From Limivivens faecihominis (lineage in GTDB: Bacteria; Bacillota; Clostridia; Lachnospirales; Lachnospiraceae), in contig NZ_JAJEPR010000004.1 of assembly GCF_020686945.1 (NCBI RefSeq), forward strand, positions 144,579-208,578: a DNA stretch of 64,000 nt, read 5' to 3'. Made by a program: the position numbers and the translations under genes. The number at the start of each line of letters is the position of its first letter. Position 1 is the first letter of the stretch. This document shows positions 49,018-57,739 of this stretch, one piece after another. Under the pieces are notes generated by a model that was given only the letters and a program-made list of their open reading frames with translations, did not search any database and was not told the DNA's origin.

Positions 49018-49245
49018 TTATGCAATTGCAAATTTTTGAACTGTCTTATTAAAGTCCTGGTTCTCTCCATGGCACTGAACCATAAGAACATTACCAGTCC
49101 CCAGACTGATCACACCTAAAAGTGATTTTGCGTCTACAATAGCCCGGCCATTTGCCACATCAATATCGAAATCGCATTTCTCAGCTGCCTGAACCAGCTC
49201 TGTGGCATCTTCCACTGCATTTAATTTAATCTTTGTCTGAGCCAT
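49018..49245 (-). CDS. HPr-like protein lacking the phosphorylated histidine
   Basis: 75 residues from the ATG at 49245; an ATG twelve bases earlier overlaps the ribosome-binding site. HPr fold positions are clear (DIDVANGRAIVDAKSLLGVISLG, with the Ser-46-like segment), but the HARPA active-site histidine is replaced (NAVEDATELVQAAEKC). It therefore cannot carry the PTS phosphate. It may be regulatory. It has its own strong promoter and terminator. Confidence 0.88.
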   Translation of the reverse strand: MAQTKIKLNAVEDATELVQAAEKCDFDIDVANGRAIVDAKSLLGVISLGTGNVLMVQCHGENQDFNKTVQKFAIA

Positions 49246-49564
49246 AATATGAACCATCCTTTCTCAGATTGCAGATGTTTTCTGCGTTTTTCTTCTGACT
49301 GAGCATACTATACACGACCCACTTTTATTTGTCAACTAAAAGGATGACAAGGATCTTTTCATGAAAATCCAGAAAATATATTTATTTTTACCTGTTTCAA
49401 GAAGTAAAATCTTGCGTTTTTTAGTAATATTTTTCTTCTTTTTCCTGTTTCGATATTTTATGAAAACGTTTTCAAGGTTTTTTGACAAAAGAATCCTGAA
49501 AATTTTGTGTAAGAGTACTGTAAAAAAACGCCGGGAGACAGTTCCCCCGGCGGTTCCATTCTTC
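49246..49564 (-). promoter_or_regulatory. Spacer with the HPr-like gene promoter and the dtd terminator
   Basis: On the minus strand TTGACA (49335-49330), a 17-base spacer and TATAGT (49312-49307) form a strong promoter for the HPr-like gene. At 49521-49552 CGCCGGG and CCCGGCG form a stem followed by seven T residues, which ends the dtd transcript. The AT-rich stretch between (about 49340-49510) shows nothing else. Confidence 0.8.
49521..49552 (-). terminator. Terminator of the dtd operon
   Basis: CGCCGGGGG-AACTGT-CTCCCGGCG on the minus strand followed by TTTTTTT, a few bases beyond the dtd stop. Confidence 0.92.
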
Positions 49565-50014
49565 TTATGCAAAAGTATTTTCATCCAGAATGATGGTGAA
49601 CGGTCCATCGTTACAGAGCTCAACTTTCATATCGGCTCCGAATTTTCCATGCTCCACAACAGGAACAGTCTCCCGGCAGCGTGCAAGCATATATTCATAG
49701 AGCTTCTCCGCGTGATCCGGCGCACCTGCCTGTGTAAATCCGGGACGGTTTCCATGCCTGCAATCGGCATAGAGCGTAAACTGAGACACCAGAAGAAGCT
49801 CTCCTCCCACGTCTTTCAGGGAAAGATTGGTCTTGCCGTTCTCATCCTCGAAGATCCGAAGACCAAGCATTTTCTTCAGATACTTATCTGCCATCGCTTC
49901 ATCATCTGACGCTCCCACACCCATGAGCACCAGAAAGCCTTTTTCAATCTTGCCGATCACTTCCTGATCAACCGTGACGGAAGCATGCGTCACTCTCTGT
50001 ATCACCAATCTCAT
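49565..50014 (-). CDS. dtd: D-aminoacyl-tRNA deacylase
   Basis: 149 residues. MRLVIQRVTHASVTVD at the start, SQFTLYADCRHGNRPGF (the SQxTL motif) and the NxGPxT-like NDGPFTIILD at the end are diagnostic. It removes D-amino acids (and glycine from tRNA-Ala) from tRNA. It overlaps the kinase-like gene upstream by four bases. Confidence 0.97.
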   Translation of the reverse strand: MRLVIQRVTHASVTVDQEVIGKIEKGFLVLMGVGASDDEAMADKYLKKMLGLRIFEDENGKTNLSLKDVGGELLLVSQFTLYADCRHGNRPGFTQAGAPDHAEKLYEYMLARCRETVPVVEHGKFGADMKVELCNDGPFTIILDENTFA

Positions 50015-50646
50015 TTCTTCTTGGCAGCCGCTTCCTTGAGGGCAACAAAGTTCAGGATCGCCTCCACAGAACCATCAATGCCGCAGACACTGCTATCTAT
50101 GCAGAGCTGGTAGCTGGCCGCATCTCCCCATTTCTTATTAGAATAGTAATTGTAATAGCTGGCACGTTTTTTATCGGTCTTGAGGATCGAATCCTTGGCC
50201 TTGGAATCCGTCAGATCATATTTTGTTGCAATACGACGGATACGATTTTCCAGAGGCGCATGAACGAAAACAGATAACAGATTCGGATTGTCTTCCAGCG
50301 CGTAATCTGCACAGCGGCCAACCATAACACAGGGACCTTCTTTGGCGATCTCCTTGATGGCATTGAACTGTGCCAGAAAAACCTTGTGGTTAATCGGCAT
50401 ATCTGCAAAAGCAGAAGAAGAATAGCCCATAGAATAGGTATCCATTACCAGAGAATATAAGAAACTGTTCGTCGGGCGCTCATCGTGATTTTCAAAAATC
50501 TCTTGGCACATACCGCTGTCTTTTGCGGCCCGGTCGAGAAGCTCACTGTCATAGCATTTGATTCCCAGTTTTTCTGCCAGCCTCTGACCAATCTCTCTTC
50601 CGCCGCTTCCATACTGTCTTCCAATTGTAATGATTGCTTTTGCCAT
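50011..50646 (-). CDS. Cytidylate kinase-like family protein
   Basis: 211 residues from the ATG at 50646 (AAAGGA ten bases upstream). A modified P-loop, ITIGRQYGSGGREIGQ, and VMVGRCADYAL with the C-terminal DKKRASYYNYYSNKKWG segment define the cytidylate-kinase-like family common in Clostridia, distinct from true Cmk. Substrate is unknown. It is co-transcribed with dtd. Confidence 0.9.
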   Translation of the reverse strand: MAKAIITIGRQYGSGGREIGQRLAEKLGIKCYDSELLDRAAKDSGMCQEIFENHDERPTNSFLYSLVMDTYSMGYSSSAFADMPINHKVFLAQFNAIKEIAKEGPCVMVGRCADYALEDNPNLLSVFVHAPLENRIRRIATKYDLTDSKAKDSILKTDKKRASYYNYYSNKKWGDAASYQLCIDSSVCGIDGSVEAILNFVALKEAAAKKK

Positions 50647-50739
50647 ACACAACACGTCCTTTCTTTATCCATTCCAGACGATACACAGAATGGATTTTTG
50701 TTTGTGAATAGTATAGCATAAAAATGTGAAAATGTACAT

Positions 50740-51654
50740 TTATTTTGGTAATTTTTTCAAAAGTTTTTCAAAATATTCTGGCAATGGAGCTGAAAATTCT
50801 ATATATTCACCTGTAGACGGATGGTCGAAGCCTAAAACCATGGCATGCAGCGTCTGCCCCTCCAGATGGAAGGGATTCTCTTTCGGCCCGTACACCTCAT
50901 CGCCGAGAAGCGGATGATGAAGACTGGACAAATGAACGCGGATCTGATGCGTTCTCCCAGTCTCCAGCTGACATTCAATGTAGGTATAATTACGAAAACG
51001 CTCCAGTACCCGGTAATGGGTCACTGCCTCTTTTCCGTTCTTGTAATTGATGGCCATTTTCTTCCGCTCCACAGGATGACGGCCGATAGGCGCATCAATG
51101 GTGCCTTCGTCTTCTTTGATGTTTCCATAGACGATTGCCCGGTATTTTCTCGTGATAGAATGAACTTTCAGCTGTTCCGCGATCGAGCGATGAGCGAGGT
51201 CATTTTTGCAGACCAGAAGGGAACCCGTAGTATCCCGGTCAATGCGGTGGACAATGCCAGGACGCATGACGCCGTTGATGCCGGAAAGACTGTCCCCGCA
51301 GTGGTATAAAAGAGCGTTAACCAGAGTTCCGCTGTAATGGCCGGCTCCGGGATGGACCACCATTCCCTTAGGCTTATTGACCACCAGAACGTCACTGTCC
51401 TCATAAAGGATATCGAGGGGAATATTTTCCGGCAGGATATCCGGTTCCATGGCAGGCGGGATTTTGATCTCGATCTCATCCTTTTCCCTGAGCCGGTAAT
51501 TGGCCTTCAGGGCCTTTCCTCCCAGAGTCACCATGCCTTCTTTCAGAAGTTTCTGAATATAAGAACGGGAGAGCTCGGAAAGCTCTCCTGATAAAAATTT
51601 GTCGATCCGTTCACCGGCATTTTCCACGCCGATCTCGTAAGTAAATTCGTCCAT
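50740..51654 (-). CDS. RluA/RluD-family pseudouridine synthase
   Basis: 304 residues from the ATG at 51654, four bases after AGGAGG. An S4 domain (about 13-60) precedes the catalytic domain with VHRIDRDTTG holding the essential Asp, and a C-terminal HQIRVHLSSLHHPLLGD. It isomerises uridines in 23S rRNA; the lspA neighbour matches the RluD-like member (B. subtilis ylyB). Confidence 0.95.
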   Translation of the reverse strand: MDEFTYEIGVENAGERIDKFLSGELSELSRSYIQKLLKEGMVTLGGKALKANYRLREKDEIEIKIPPAMEPDILPENIPLDILYEDSDVLVVNKPKGMVVHPGAGHYSGTLVNALLYHCGDSLSGINGVMRPGIVHRIDRDTTGSLLVCKNDLAHRSIAEQLKVHSITRKYRAIVYGNIKEDEGTIDAPIGRHPVERKKMAINYKNGKEAVTHYRVLERFRNYTYIECQLETGRTHQIRVHLSSLHHPLLGDEVYGPKENPFHLEGQTLHAMVLGFDHPSTGEYIEFSAPLPEYFEKLLKKLPK

Positions 51655-51665
51655 TTGTCCTCCTG

Positions 51666-52175
51666 TCATTTCTTTCCGGAAAGGCAGGAAAGCTCCTCCT
51701 CTCCTGTGATCAGATAAAGAATGGCAAAAAGCGCCACTCCCACCGTTACATAAATATCCGCCACATTGAACACCGGAAAATCAATCAGGGAAAAATAGAA
51801 AAAGTCAATGACATAGCCCAGACGCAGGCGGTCGATGAGATTTCCAATTCCCCCGGCAGCGATCATGGTAAGCGAAATAAAAAAAGGAAGATATTTCCGT
51901 TTTTTCGGAAAACGGCGGAACAAAAACACCGCCAGAACAAGAATAAGGCCTGTCCCTAAAAGGAACATCCAGCGCATATTTTCAAAAATTCCAAAGGCCG
52001 CGCCCCGGTTTTCCAGATAGAACAATTCAAAGACCCCCGGAATCAGTACAATAGTATCCCGGTCTTTCAGGCCATGAACAGCCAGCTCTTTGCTCCACTG
52101 ATCGATAATGACCAGTATGAGAAGAGCCGCCAGACACCCGAGGATGTACCAGCGGTCATTTTTTTTATTCTTCAT
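51666..52175 (-). CDS. lspA: Lipoprotein signal peptidase (signal peptidase II)
   Basis: 169 residues from the ATG at 52175, inside the end of aroB, with GGAGAAG upstream. There are four membrane segments, and the catalytic aspartates lie in GGIGNLIDRLRLGYVIDF and FNVADIYVTVG. It cleaves prolipoproteins after lipidation. Twelve bases separate its stop from the synthase start. Confidence 0.96.
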   Translation of the reverse strand: MKNKKNDRWYILGCLAALLILVIIDQWSKELAVHGLKDRDTIVLIPGVFELFYLENRGAAFGIFENMRWMFLLGTGLILVLAVFLFRRFPKKRKYLPFFISLTMIAAGGIGNLIDRLRLGYVIDFFYFSLIDFPVFNVADIYVTVGVALFAILYLITGEEELSCLSGKK

Positions 52176-53286
52176 CTTCTTCTCCGTTATCAAGGAAATA
52201 GTGGACTGCAGCACGGATCTCTTCGTCTGTCACCGTAAAGTCCACATAAGCATGGCCGATGCTCTTTAAAAGGATAAACTTGATCTGGCCGTGCTCCATT
52301 TTTTTGTCAGATTTTGTAGCCAGAACCACCTCATTCTCATCCAGAGCATCCAGGAAAATCGGCAGATCAAACCCTACGTTCATATCGCGGATCTCGAAAA
52401 ACTCTTCGTTGGTGAGAAGACCTCTCTTCCAGGAAATATAAGCGGCGCAGAGATATCCAAGAGCCACGCACTGACCGTGGAGCATCTGGAAATTCTGAAT
52501 TTTTTCGATAGCATGGCCTACGGTGTGCCCCAGATTCAGAAGCGCACGCTCCCCTTTTTCTGTGGGATCCTTCTCTACAACAGCTTTTTTGATCTTCATG
52601 CTCTCCAGAACCATGGTCTTCAAAGCCTCAACTTCCCGGTCCTGAATCTCAAACATCTGATTGATGCACCATTCATAATAGGAAGCGTTTTTGATCAGAC
52701 CATGTTTCAGCACCTCGCCCATACCGCAGGCGAACTGCTCTGCCGTAAGAGTCTTGAGTGTGGAAAGGTTGGCATAAACCAGGGAGGGATGATGGAAAGC
52801 TCCCACCATATTCTTGTAACCGTCGAAATCCACGCCGGTTTTTCCGCCGATGCTGCTGTCTACCTGGGCCAGCAGAGTGGTGGGGATCTGGATGAAATCA
52901 ATGCCACGAAGATAGGTAGCAGCCGCATAACCTGTCAGATCGCCGGTGACACCTCCGCCCAGGGCGGCAAGAACATCTTTCCGGTCAAAATGAGCCTCAA
53001 TGAGGTGGCGGTAGAGCTCTCTCACAGTGTCAAGATTTTTGGAGGGTTCGCCAGACGGAAAGGTAAAAATGCTTACCCCGGCAAAACTTTTTTCCAGAAC
53101 CGCCTTTACCGGATTCAGATAGAGGGAGGCTACCGTACTGTCAGTTACGATACAGATTTTTCTTTTTTCCGGCTCCAGAGTCTTGACTGCCTCGGTAAGG
53201 CCGTCAAAATTTTCCTCCAGGTAAATATCATAAGAAGTTCTCTGACCTGTTTTCACAGTCAGAGCTTTTTTGATCTCTTCACTCAT
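52165..53286 (-). CDS. aroB: 3-dehydroquinate synthase
   Basis: 373 residues. NAD-binding segments are FPSGEPSKNLDTV, GGGVTGDLTGYAAATYLRG and PTTLLAQVDSSIGGKTGVD; zinc ligands lie in GHTVGHAIE and the HGQCVALG segment. It converts DAHP to 3-dehydroquinate in the shikimate pathway. No other aro genes are nearby. lspA starts within its last codons. Confidence 0.97.
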   Translation of the reverse strand: MSEEIKKALTVKTGQRTSYDIYLEENFDGLTEAVKTLEPEKRKICIVTDSTVASLYLNPVKAVLEKSFAGVSIFTFPSGEPSKNLDTVRELYRHLIEAHFDRKDVLAALGGGVTGDLTGYAAATYLRGIDFIQIPTTLLAQVDSSIGGKTGVDFDGYKNMVGAFHHPSLVYANLSTLKTLTAEQFACGMGEVLKHGLIKNASYYEWCINQMFEIQDREVEALKTMVLESMKIKKAVVEKDPTEKGERALLNLGHTVGHAIEKIQNFQMLHGQCVALGYLCAAYISWKRGLLTNEEFFEIRDMNVGFDLPIFLDALDENEVVLATKSDKKMEHGQIKFILLKSIGHAYVDFTVTDEEIRAAVHYFLDNGEEDEE

Positions 53287-53301
53287 AATCGTTTCTCCTT
53301 T

Positions 53302-54057
53302 TTATAGATACTTTTCAATCTCAATAACGCAGCGGCCTTTCTTTGTCTGGCCGCCCAGGGTCAAGAGGCGGAAACGGCCGTTTCCACGAACGGAAATCAG
53401 GTCATTTTCCTTCAGCTGGCAGCCGTTGGACGTCGCCAGTCTGCCGTTGACGAAGACCTTTCCTTCTTCAATGAGGGAAACCAGACTGCTTCTGGATGCC
53501 TTCAGAGCCACAGACATAACGCTGTCCAGCCGTACGGTGCTCACGGTTCCGCGGACAACCTCGGTGTGCTCCGTTACCTGAATCTCATCTGGAGCCGCCT
53601 CTTCCACCAGAACCGGCGTATGGCGGACTCTGGTGAGCTCCTGCTGAAGAAAAGGTGCAATCCCTTCTTCACAGAAGAAAATGGCTTCTTTTTCTCCCAC
53701 CAGGATGTCTCCGATCTTGGAACGGTCCACACCCAGGTTTAAAAGAGCCCCCAGATAATCCCGGTGGCTTAAATCCTCTGCAAATTTCTTCTGAAGAGGT
53801 CGAATCTTTAATGAAATGATGGGAAAGTCATAACTATAAGAAAGAGCATCAGGAAGAAAGGCTGCTATCTGACGCTCTGCATGTTCATAGCCGCCAAAGA
53901 GCTGATAGGAAACATATCCAAACTCCCTGGTGCAGCTATGAAAAATATTCAGTTCATTAAGATTCATGAAATCGGTGAAGACCGCGATCCCTCTTCGGTC
54001 GGCAGCGCTGGCCAGATCTTTCAGTCTCTTTTTAAATAACTCTTCTTCCCGATTCAT
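53302..54057 (-). CDS. ylmH: S4-domain RNA-binding protein YlmH
   Basis: 251 residues. An N-terminal domain of about 170 residues with FTDFMNLNELNIF and FAEDLSHRDYLGALLNLGVDRSKIGDI is followed by an S4 domain (RLDSVMSVALKASRSSLVSLI ... VFVNGRLA). YlmH has been linked to rescue of stalled ribosomes and division. It follows sepF as in other Firmicutes ylm clusters. Confidence 0.95.
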   Translation of the reverse strand: MNREEELFKKRLKDLASAADRRGIAVFTDFMNLNELNIFHSCTREFGYVSYQLFGGYEHAERQIAAFLPDALSYSYDFPIISLKIRPLQKKFAEDLSHRDYLGALLNLGVDRSKIGDILVGEKEAIFFCEEGIAPFLQQELTRVRHTPVLVEEAAPDEIQVTEHTEVVRGTVSTVRLDSVMSVALKASRSSLVSLIEEGKVFVNGRLATSNGCQLKENDLISVRGNGRFRLLTLGGQTKKGRCVIEIEKYL

Positions 54058-54068
54058 CTTCGTTTCTC

Positions 54069-54665
54069 CTAAAATCTGGAAGAATGAACGGACGGCACAT
54101 CAAAGGAACCGCCTAAGATCTCCTGAATATCACCGGATACATCCACTGTAGACGGGGTGATGATAAAGATATAACCGCTGATCTTCTGAAGAGTGCCGTT
54201 GATGGCATAACAGGAACCAGAAGAAAAGTCGATGATTCGCTGCGCAATATCCAGATCCAGGCCTTCCATATTCAGGACAACAGTACAGCCGCCGAGAAGT
54301 GTCTCGGTGATTTCTCTGGCATCCTCCATGGACTTCGGCTTAATCACACAGACTTCCATTCCGCTGCTCTTCCGCGGGCGGATGGGGGAAACCTTACTGC
54401 TGGTCACAGGCTGAGTCTTAATCTGTCTGGGACGCTCGGAAGCAGGCGCCTTTGGTGCAGGTGCTTTGGTTTTTCTGGCTTCCTTGATCTTGAAGTCATC
54501 CTGAAAATCATCATCTTCATCAAAGCTGTCGTTTTTCTTGAAAAAATGTTTCTTCGCAGGGCGTTCTTCCTCAAATTCGTCATCAATCTCATCATCCAGA
54601 TAATCATCGTCATCATAATCATCGTTTAGTTTCATGACGTTTAAGAATTTGTCTAATACTCCCAT
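54069..54665 (-). CDS. sepF: Cell division protein SepF
   Basis: 198 residues. A short membrane-binding amphipathic start (MGVLDKFLNVMKL), a long acidic and low-complexity linker (about 15-100, Asp/Glu and Lys-rich), then the SepF domain with EVCVIKPKSMEDAREI, GCTVVLNMEGLD and INGTLQKISGYIFIITP. It anchors FtsZ to the membrane. The linker is longer than in B. subtilis. Confidence 0.95.
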   Translation of the reverse strand: MGVLDKFLNVMKLNDDYDDDDYLDDEIDDEFEEERPAKKHFFKKNDSFDEDDDFQDDFKIKEARKTKAPAPKAPASERPRQIKTQPVTSSKVSPIRPRKSSGMEVCVIKPKSMEDAREITETLLGGCTVVLNMEGLDLDIAQRIIDFSSGSCYAINGTLQKISGYIFIITPSTVDVSGDIQEILGGSFDVPSVHSSRF

Positions 54666-54680
54666 TTTTATCTCCTATCT

Positions 54681-55382
54681 TTATCCAATCTGATAATTTC
54701 TTTCTCCGAAGATTCCGGTCCCTACGCGGACCATGGTTGCACCTTCTTCAATGGCTACCTCGTAATCGCCGGTCATTCCCATACTAAGATGATGCATAGT
54801 AACATTATCAATGTTTTTGGCGGCGATGTCAACAGATAATTTTCTTAATTTTACAAAATATTGACGATTTTCTTCGGCATTCTCAACAAAAGGAGCAATG
54901 GTCATGAGACCTTCCACCCGAATGTTGGACAGTTTTGCAATCTCACGGATAGCATTTTCGGTTTTCTCCACCAGAAAGCCGGACTTGCTCTCCTCCTGAG
55001 CCACATTGACTTCCACCAGAACCGGCATGATCCGGTTGTGCTTTTTTGCCTCTGCATTGACGGCCTCGGCCAGATGGATGGAATCGATGGAATGGATCAG
55101 CACAACCCGGTCAATAACGTACTTGATCTTGTTTGTCTGCAGATGGCCGATCATATGGAAACGCAGATTTTGGGGAAGGACTTCATATTTGTCCCGGAGC
55201 TCCTGAGGTTTATTTTCTCCAAAATCCACAATTCCCGCCGTCATGACCTCCTCGATCATCTCCACCGGCTTTGTCTTGCTCACAGCAACCAGAAGAACGT
55301 CCTCTCTTTTACGGCCGCTTCTATCGCAGGCTGCCTGGATTCGTTCTTCCACATCTTTCAGGTTATCGAGTAACATACTCAT
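54681..55382 (-). CDS. ylmE: PLP homeostasis protein (YggS/YlmE family)
   Basis: 233 residues. The PLP lysine lies in LLVAVSKTKPVE, with FGENKPQEL, FHMIGHLQTNKIKY, LVEVNVAQEESKSGF and LSMGMTGDYEVAIEEGATMVRVGTGIFG. No catalytic activity is known; it balances free PLP. First gene of the sepF group, adjoining the HlyD-like gene. Confidence 0.96.
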   Translation of the reverse strand: MSMLLDNLKDVEERIQAACDRSGRKREDVLLVAVSKTKPVEMIEEVMTAGIVDFGENKPQELRDKYEVLPQNLRFHMIGHLQTNKIKYVIDRVVLIHSIDSIHLAEAVNAEAKKHNRIMPVLVEVNVAQEESKSGFLVEKTENAIREIAKLSNIRVEGLMTIAPFVENAEENRQYFVKLRKLSVDIAAKNIDNVTMHHLSMGMTGDYEVAIEEGATMVRVGTGIFGERNYQIG

Positions 55383-55406
55383 GTTTTACACTTCGCTTTC
55401 TGTATA

Positions 55407-56828
55407 TTAGTAGTGAATCACAATGTCTTCATCATTGACCGTATCTGCATTCAGAGCAATATGATCGTACTGGGCCAGGCCGAAAGTAGAGCCCGCCTCA
55501 ACGATGCAGTATTCCTCGTTCTCATCGATGATGGTGATCTCACGGAAAATGGCATAGCCTTTGTTGATGTTGTAAACACCGTTGATGGTCTCCGTCTCGC
55601 CGATCGTGTAAGTCTTCTGGCTGTTCTGCTTGCGGATCACATCGCCTTCATTGAAACTTGTGCAGTCTACAAGGAAACCGCCGTCATCTGCCTTGTCATA
55701 TACCGTGACCGTCTTTGTCTTTACTGATTCTGCTCCGTTTTTATCCACCACCGGGCAAAGAACGCTGATCTCGGAGGGCATACTCGTAGTCTCTCTGTCG
55801 TAGACGGCAAACTCATCCGGAATCTTGTAAAAACGCTTCGTGGCAATGGCGGAATTGGGAATCTTTAAGCCGGTCTTCCGGTTCAGCACCAGCTCGATAT
55901 CCACATAACGCTCGGAAGCATAAAGGCTCATGCATTTATCCATCGTCAGGATTCCAATATATGAGCTTCCCTGCTTCTGGAGCTGAAAGCCCGCATAAAA
56001 GATCGTATCATCTTTTAAGAAGCGGAATTTCACGCTGGTGCTGTCCGCCAACTCCGTGGCCATCTTCTGATCCAGCAGAATGCAGAGATACCAGGTCTCA
56101 TCCGTCACCAGCTTATAAATCGGATCTCCGCTTTTAACAGTTTTGTTCATACGGAGATTTTTCTTTTCGTAATTTTTCTGCTCAAAGTCAGAGGCCGTGA
56201 CTGTCTCCGGAAGCTTTGACTCAAAACCATCCGTGGAGAGAACGACAATTCCCTCCGTGGGAGCTGTGCAGGCGTTGATGATGGAACTTCCGTCCGCTCC
56301 TGCTGTCCCTGTGTTTCCCACCTCAAGAAGTGTGCTTTCCAGATCACCTTTAAAATTGTAGATGGACTGGAAATTTTCCTGCTGAAAGCCAAGGGAAAAG
56401 CTCTCCATCTCGTCCTTGAGATTTTTCAGGGTATCCTCATCCAGACTGCTCTCCTCCGTCATTGCACTGGCAGCCTCGCTTCCCGTGCTTACCTTTTCCG
56501 GAACCAGAGAGGTTGTGGCTGAACCTTCGTTCACCGTGCAGACTGCCGTACCCGTGCCCGCCTTGCTGCCCTCACGGACATAATAGCTCACATTTCCCGC
56601 ATGATCCGCATTGATAATGGTCTCTGAGCGAAGCGCCAGGGCGCTGTAGCGGTAATTTCCTGCCAGAGGACCAGCCGTCACTTCATAGGCTGTAATATGA
56701 TCGGTTGTCACATACATGACAAGGCAGATGATCATATAAATGAAAATAACACCGAACAGAACCGTTCCGATGTTGAAAACCGGACCGTTTCTGTATTTCA
56801 CGATCTTATTGTTTTTCTGTTTGTTCAA
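55407..56828 (-). CDS. HlyD-like membrane-anchored protein
   Basis: About 473 residues from the TTG at 56828, eight bases after GGAGG; an upstream TTG at 56849 precedes that site. One membrane segment near the N-terminus is followed by a barrel-sandwich-like domain and a long helical insert (about 140-175), as in HlyD/membrane-fusion-type adaptors. No transporter partner is adjacent. In Lachnospiraceae this gene lies next to the ylmE-sepF group, which suggests an envelope or division role; that is inference. Confidence 0.75.
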   Translation of the reverse strand: MNKQKNNKIVKYRNGPVFNIGTVLFGVIFIYMIICLVMYVTTDHITAYEVTAGPLAGNYRYSALALRSETIINADHAGNVSYYVREGSKAGTGTAVCTVNEGSATTSLVPEKVSTGSEAASAMTEESSLDEDTLKNLKDEMESFSLGFQQENFQSIYNFKGDLESTLLEVGNTGTAGADGSSIINACTAPTEGIVVLSTDGFESKLPETVTASDFEQKNYEKKNLRMNKTVKSGDPIYKLVTDETWYLCILLDQKMATELADSTSVKFRFLKDDTIFYAGFQLQKQGSSYIGILTMDKCMSLYASERYVDIELVLNRKTGLKIPNSAIATKRFYKIPDEFAVYDRETTSMPSEISVLCPVVDKNGAESVKTKTVTVYDKADDGGFLVDCTSFNEGDVIRKQNSQKTYTIGETETINGVYNINKGYAIFREITIIDENEEYCIVEAGSTFGLAQYDHIALNADTVNDEDIVIHY

Positions 56829-56964
56829 AGAAACATCCTCCTTATCCAAGGTATTTTACCACTTATTTACCTATCTCTCAACCGCTTTTTTGATTTCTTT
56901 GCATTGAGTGTATAAATTTCCCAAAAAAGACAACACTAAGATAAAATCATAAGGAGGAATTGAT

Positions 56965-57186
56965 ATGAATTTAAAATGGCTTGACTACATTACTCTGACC
57001 CTTGTCATCATCGGCGCTGTCAACTGGGGCCTGGTCGGTTTTTTCAAATTCGACCTGGTGGCTTACCTTTTCGGCTCACTGTCCCTGCTCTCAAGAATCA
57101 TCTATGCCCTGGTGGGACTCTCCGGACTCTATGTTTTAAGTATGTACGGCCGCATCGTTGCCGTAGGAGAAGAAGCAGGCGAATAA
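56965..57186 (+). CDS. DUF378 membrane protein
   Basis: 73 residues with two membrane segments and the signature WLDYITLTLVIIGAVNWGLVG. AGGAGG precedes the ATG. Family function is unknown. It is the only plus-strand gene in the last 15 kb. Confidence 0.92.
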   Translation: MNLKWLDYITLTLVIIGAVNWGLVGFFKFDLVAYLFGSLSLLSRIIYALVGLSGLYVLSMYGRIVAVGEEAGE

Positions 57187-57198
57187 AAACAAATAAAA

Positions 57199-57228
57199 AG
57201 GGCTGCCTTCCTTTTCGGAGACAGCCCT
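57199..57228. terminator. Bidirectional terminator between convergent genes
   Basis: AGGGCTG and CAGCCCT pair; the minus strand has a clean TTTTT tail, the plus strand only CATCTTTC. Confidence 0.75.
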
Positions 57229-57245
57229 CATCTTTCGGATATGTA

Positions 57246-57665
57246 TTACAATGAAACAATTACCTTTGATTTCGCGCATTCCGGAAGATCGCACTCGTTC
57301 ATGGATACGCTCAGTACAAAATTCACACCAAAAGTTTCACCGATCTTATCAAGTTTTTCAATTGTAGTGCTGATGTCACAGCCTTCCAGCTTTGCAACCT
57401 TTAAGAAACTGTCCAGGTACATCTGCTCCAGATCGTGATCCTGTGAAAGAATACCACAGATAAATCCGATAAATTCGTCGCTGTTTCCAATGGGGAATGC
57501 GGAAGTATCAATCAAACGAATCTTGTTGTTTAACTCATACATGTGTTTCGCATTCTTGTCCAGGTATACGATGCTGCCATGGGCAGTTTTAATCTCCGTA
57601 TTTACCTTGTCCAGTAATTGTTTTGTCTTTCCTTTGCCTTTCTCACCTGCGATGATCTGTATCAT
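57246..57665 (-). CDS. Small P-loop protein of unknown function
   Basis: 139 residues. Walker A is AGEKGKGKTK at residues 6-15, and a possible Walker B-like strand is SIVYLD. It is conserved in Lachnospiraceae, where it is often loosely named after PilT. There is no signature motif of a known ATPase class. Monocistronic between two terminated units. Confidence 0.8.
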   Translation of the reverse strand: MIQIIAGEKGKGKTKQLLDKVNTEIKTAHGSIVYLDKNAKHMYELNNKIRLIDTSAFPIGNSDEFIGFICGILSQDHDLEQMYLDSFLKVAKLEGCDISTTIEKLDKIGETFGVNFVLSVSMNECDLPECAKSKVIVSL

Positions 57666-57739
57666 TGTAATCTCCTCCTTTAGTCTATCGACACAAGTAA
57701 TTATATTGCAATTATACTATATCGTTCTCAAAAATACAA

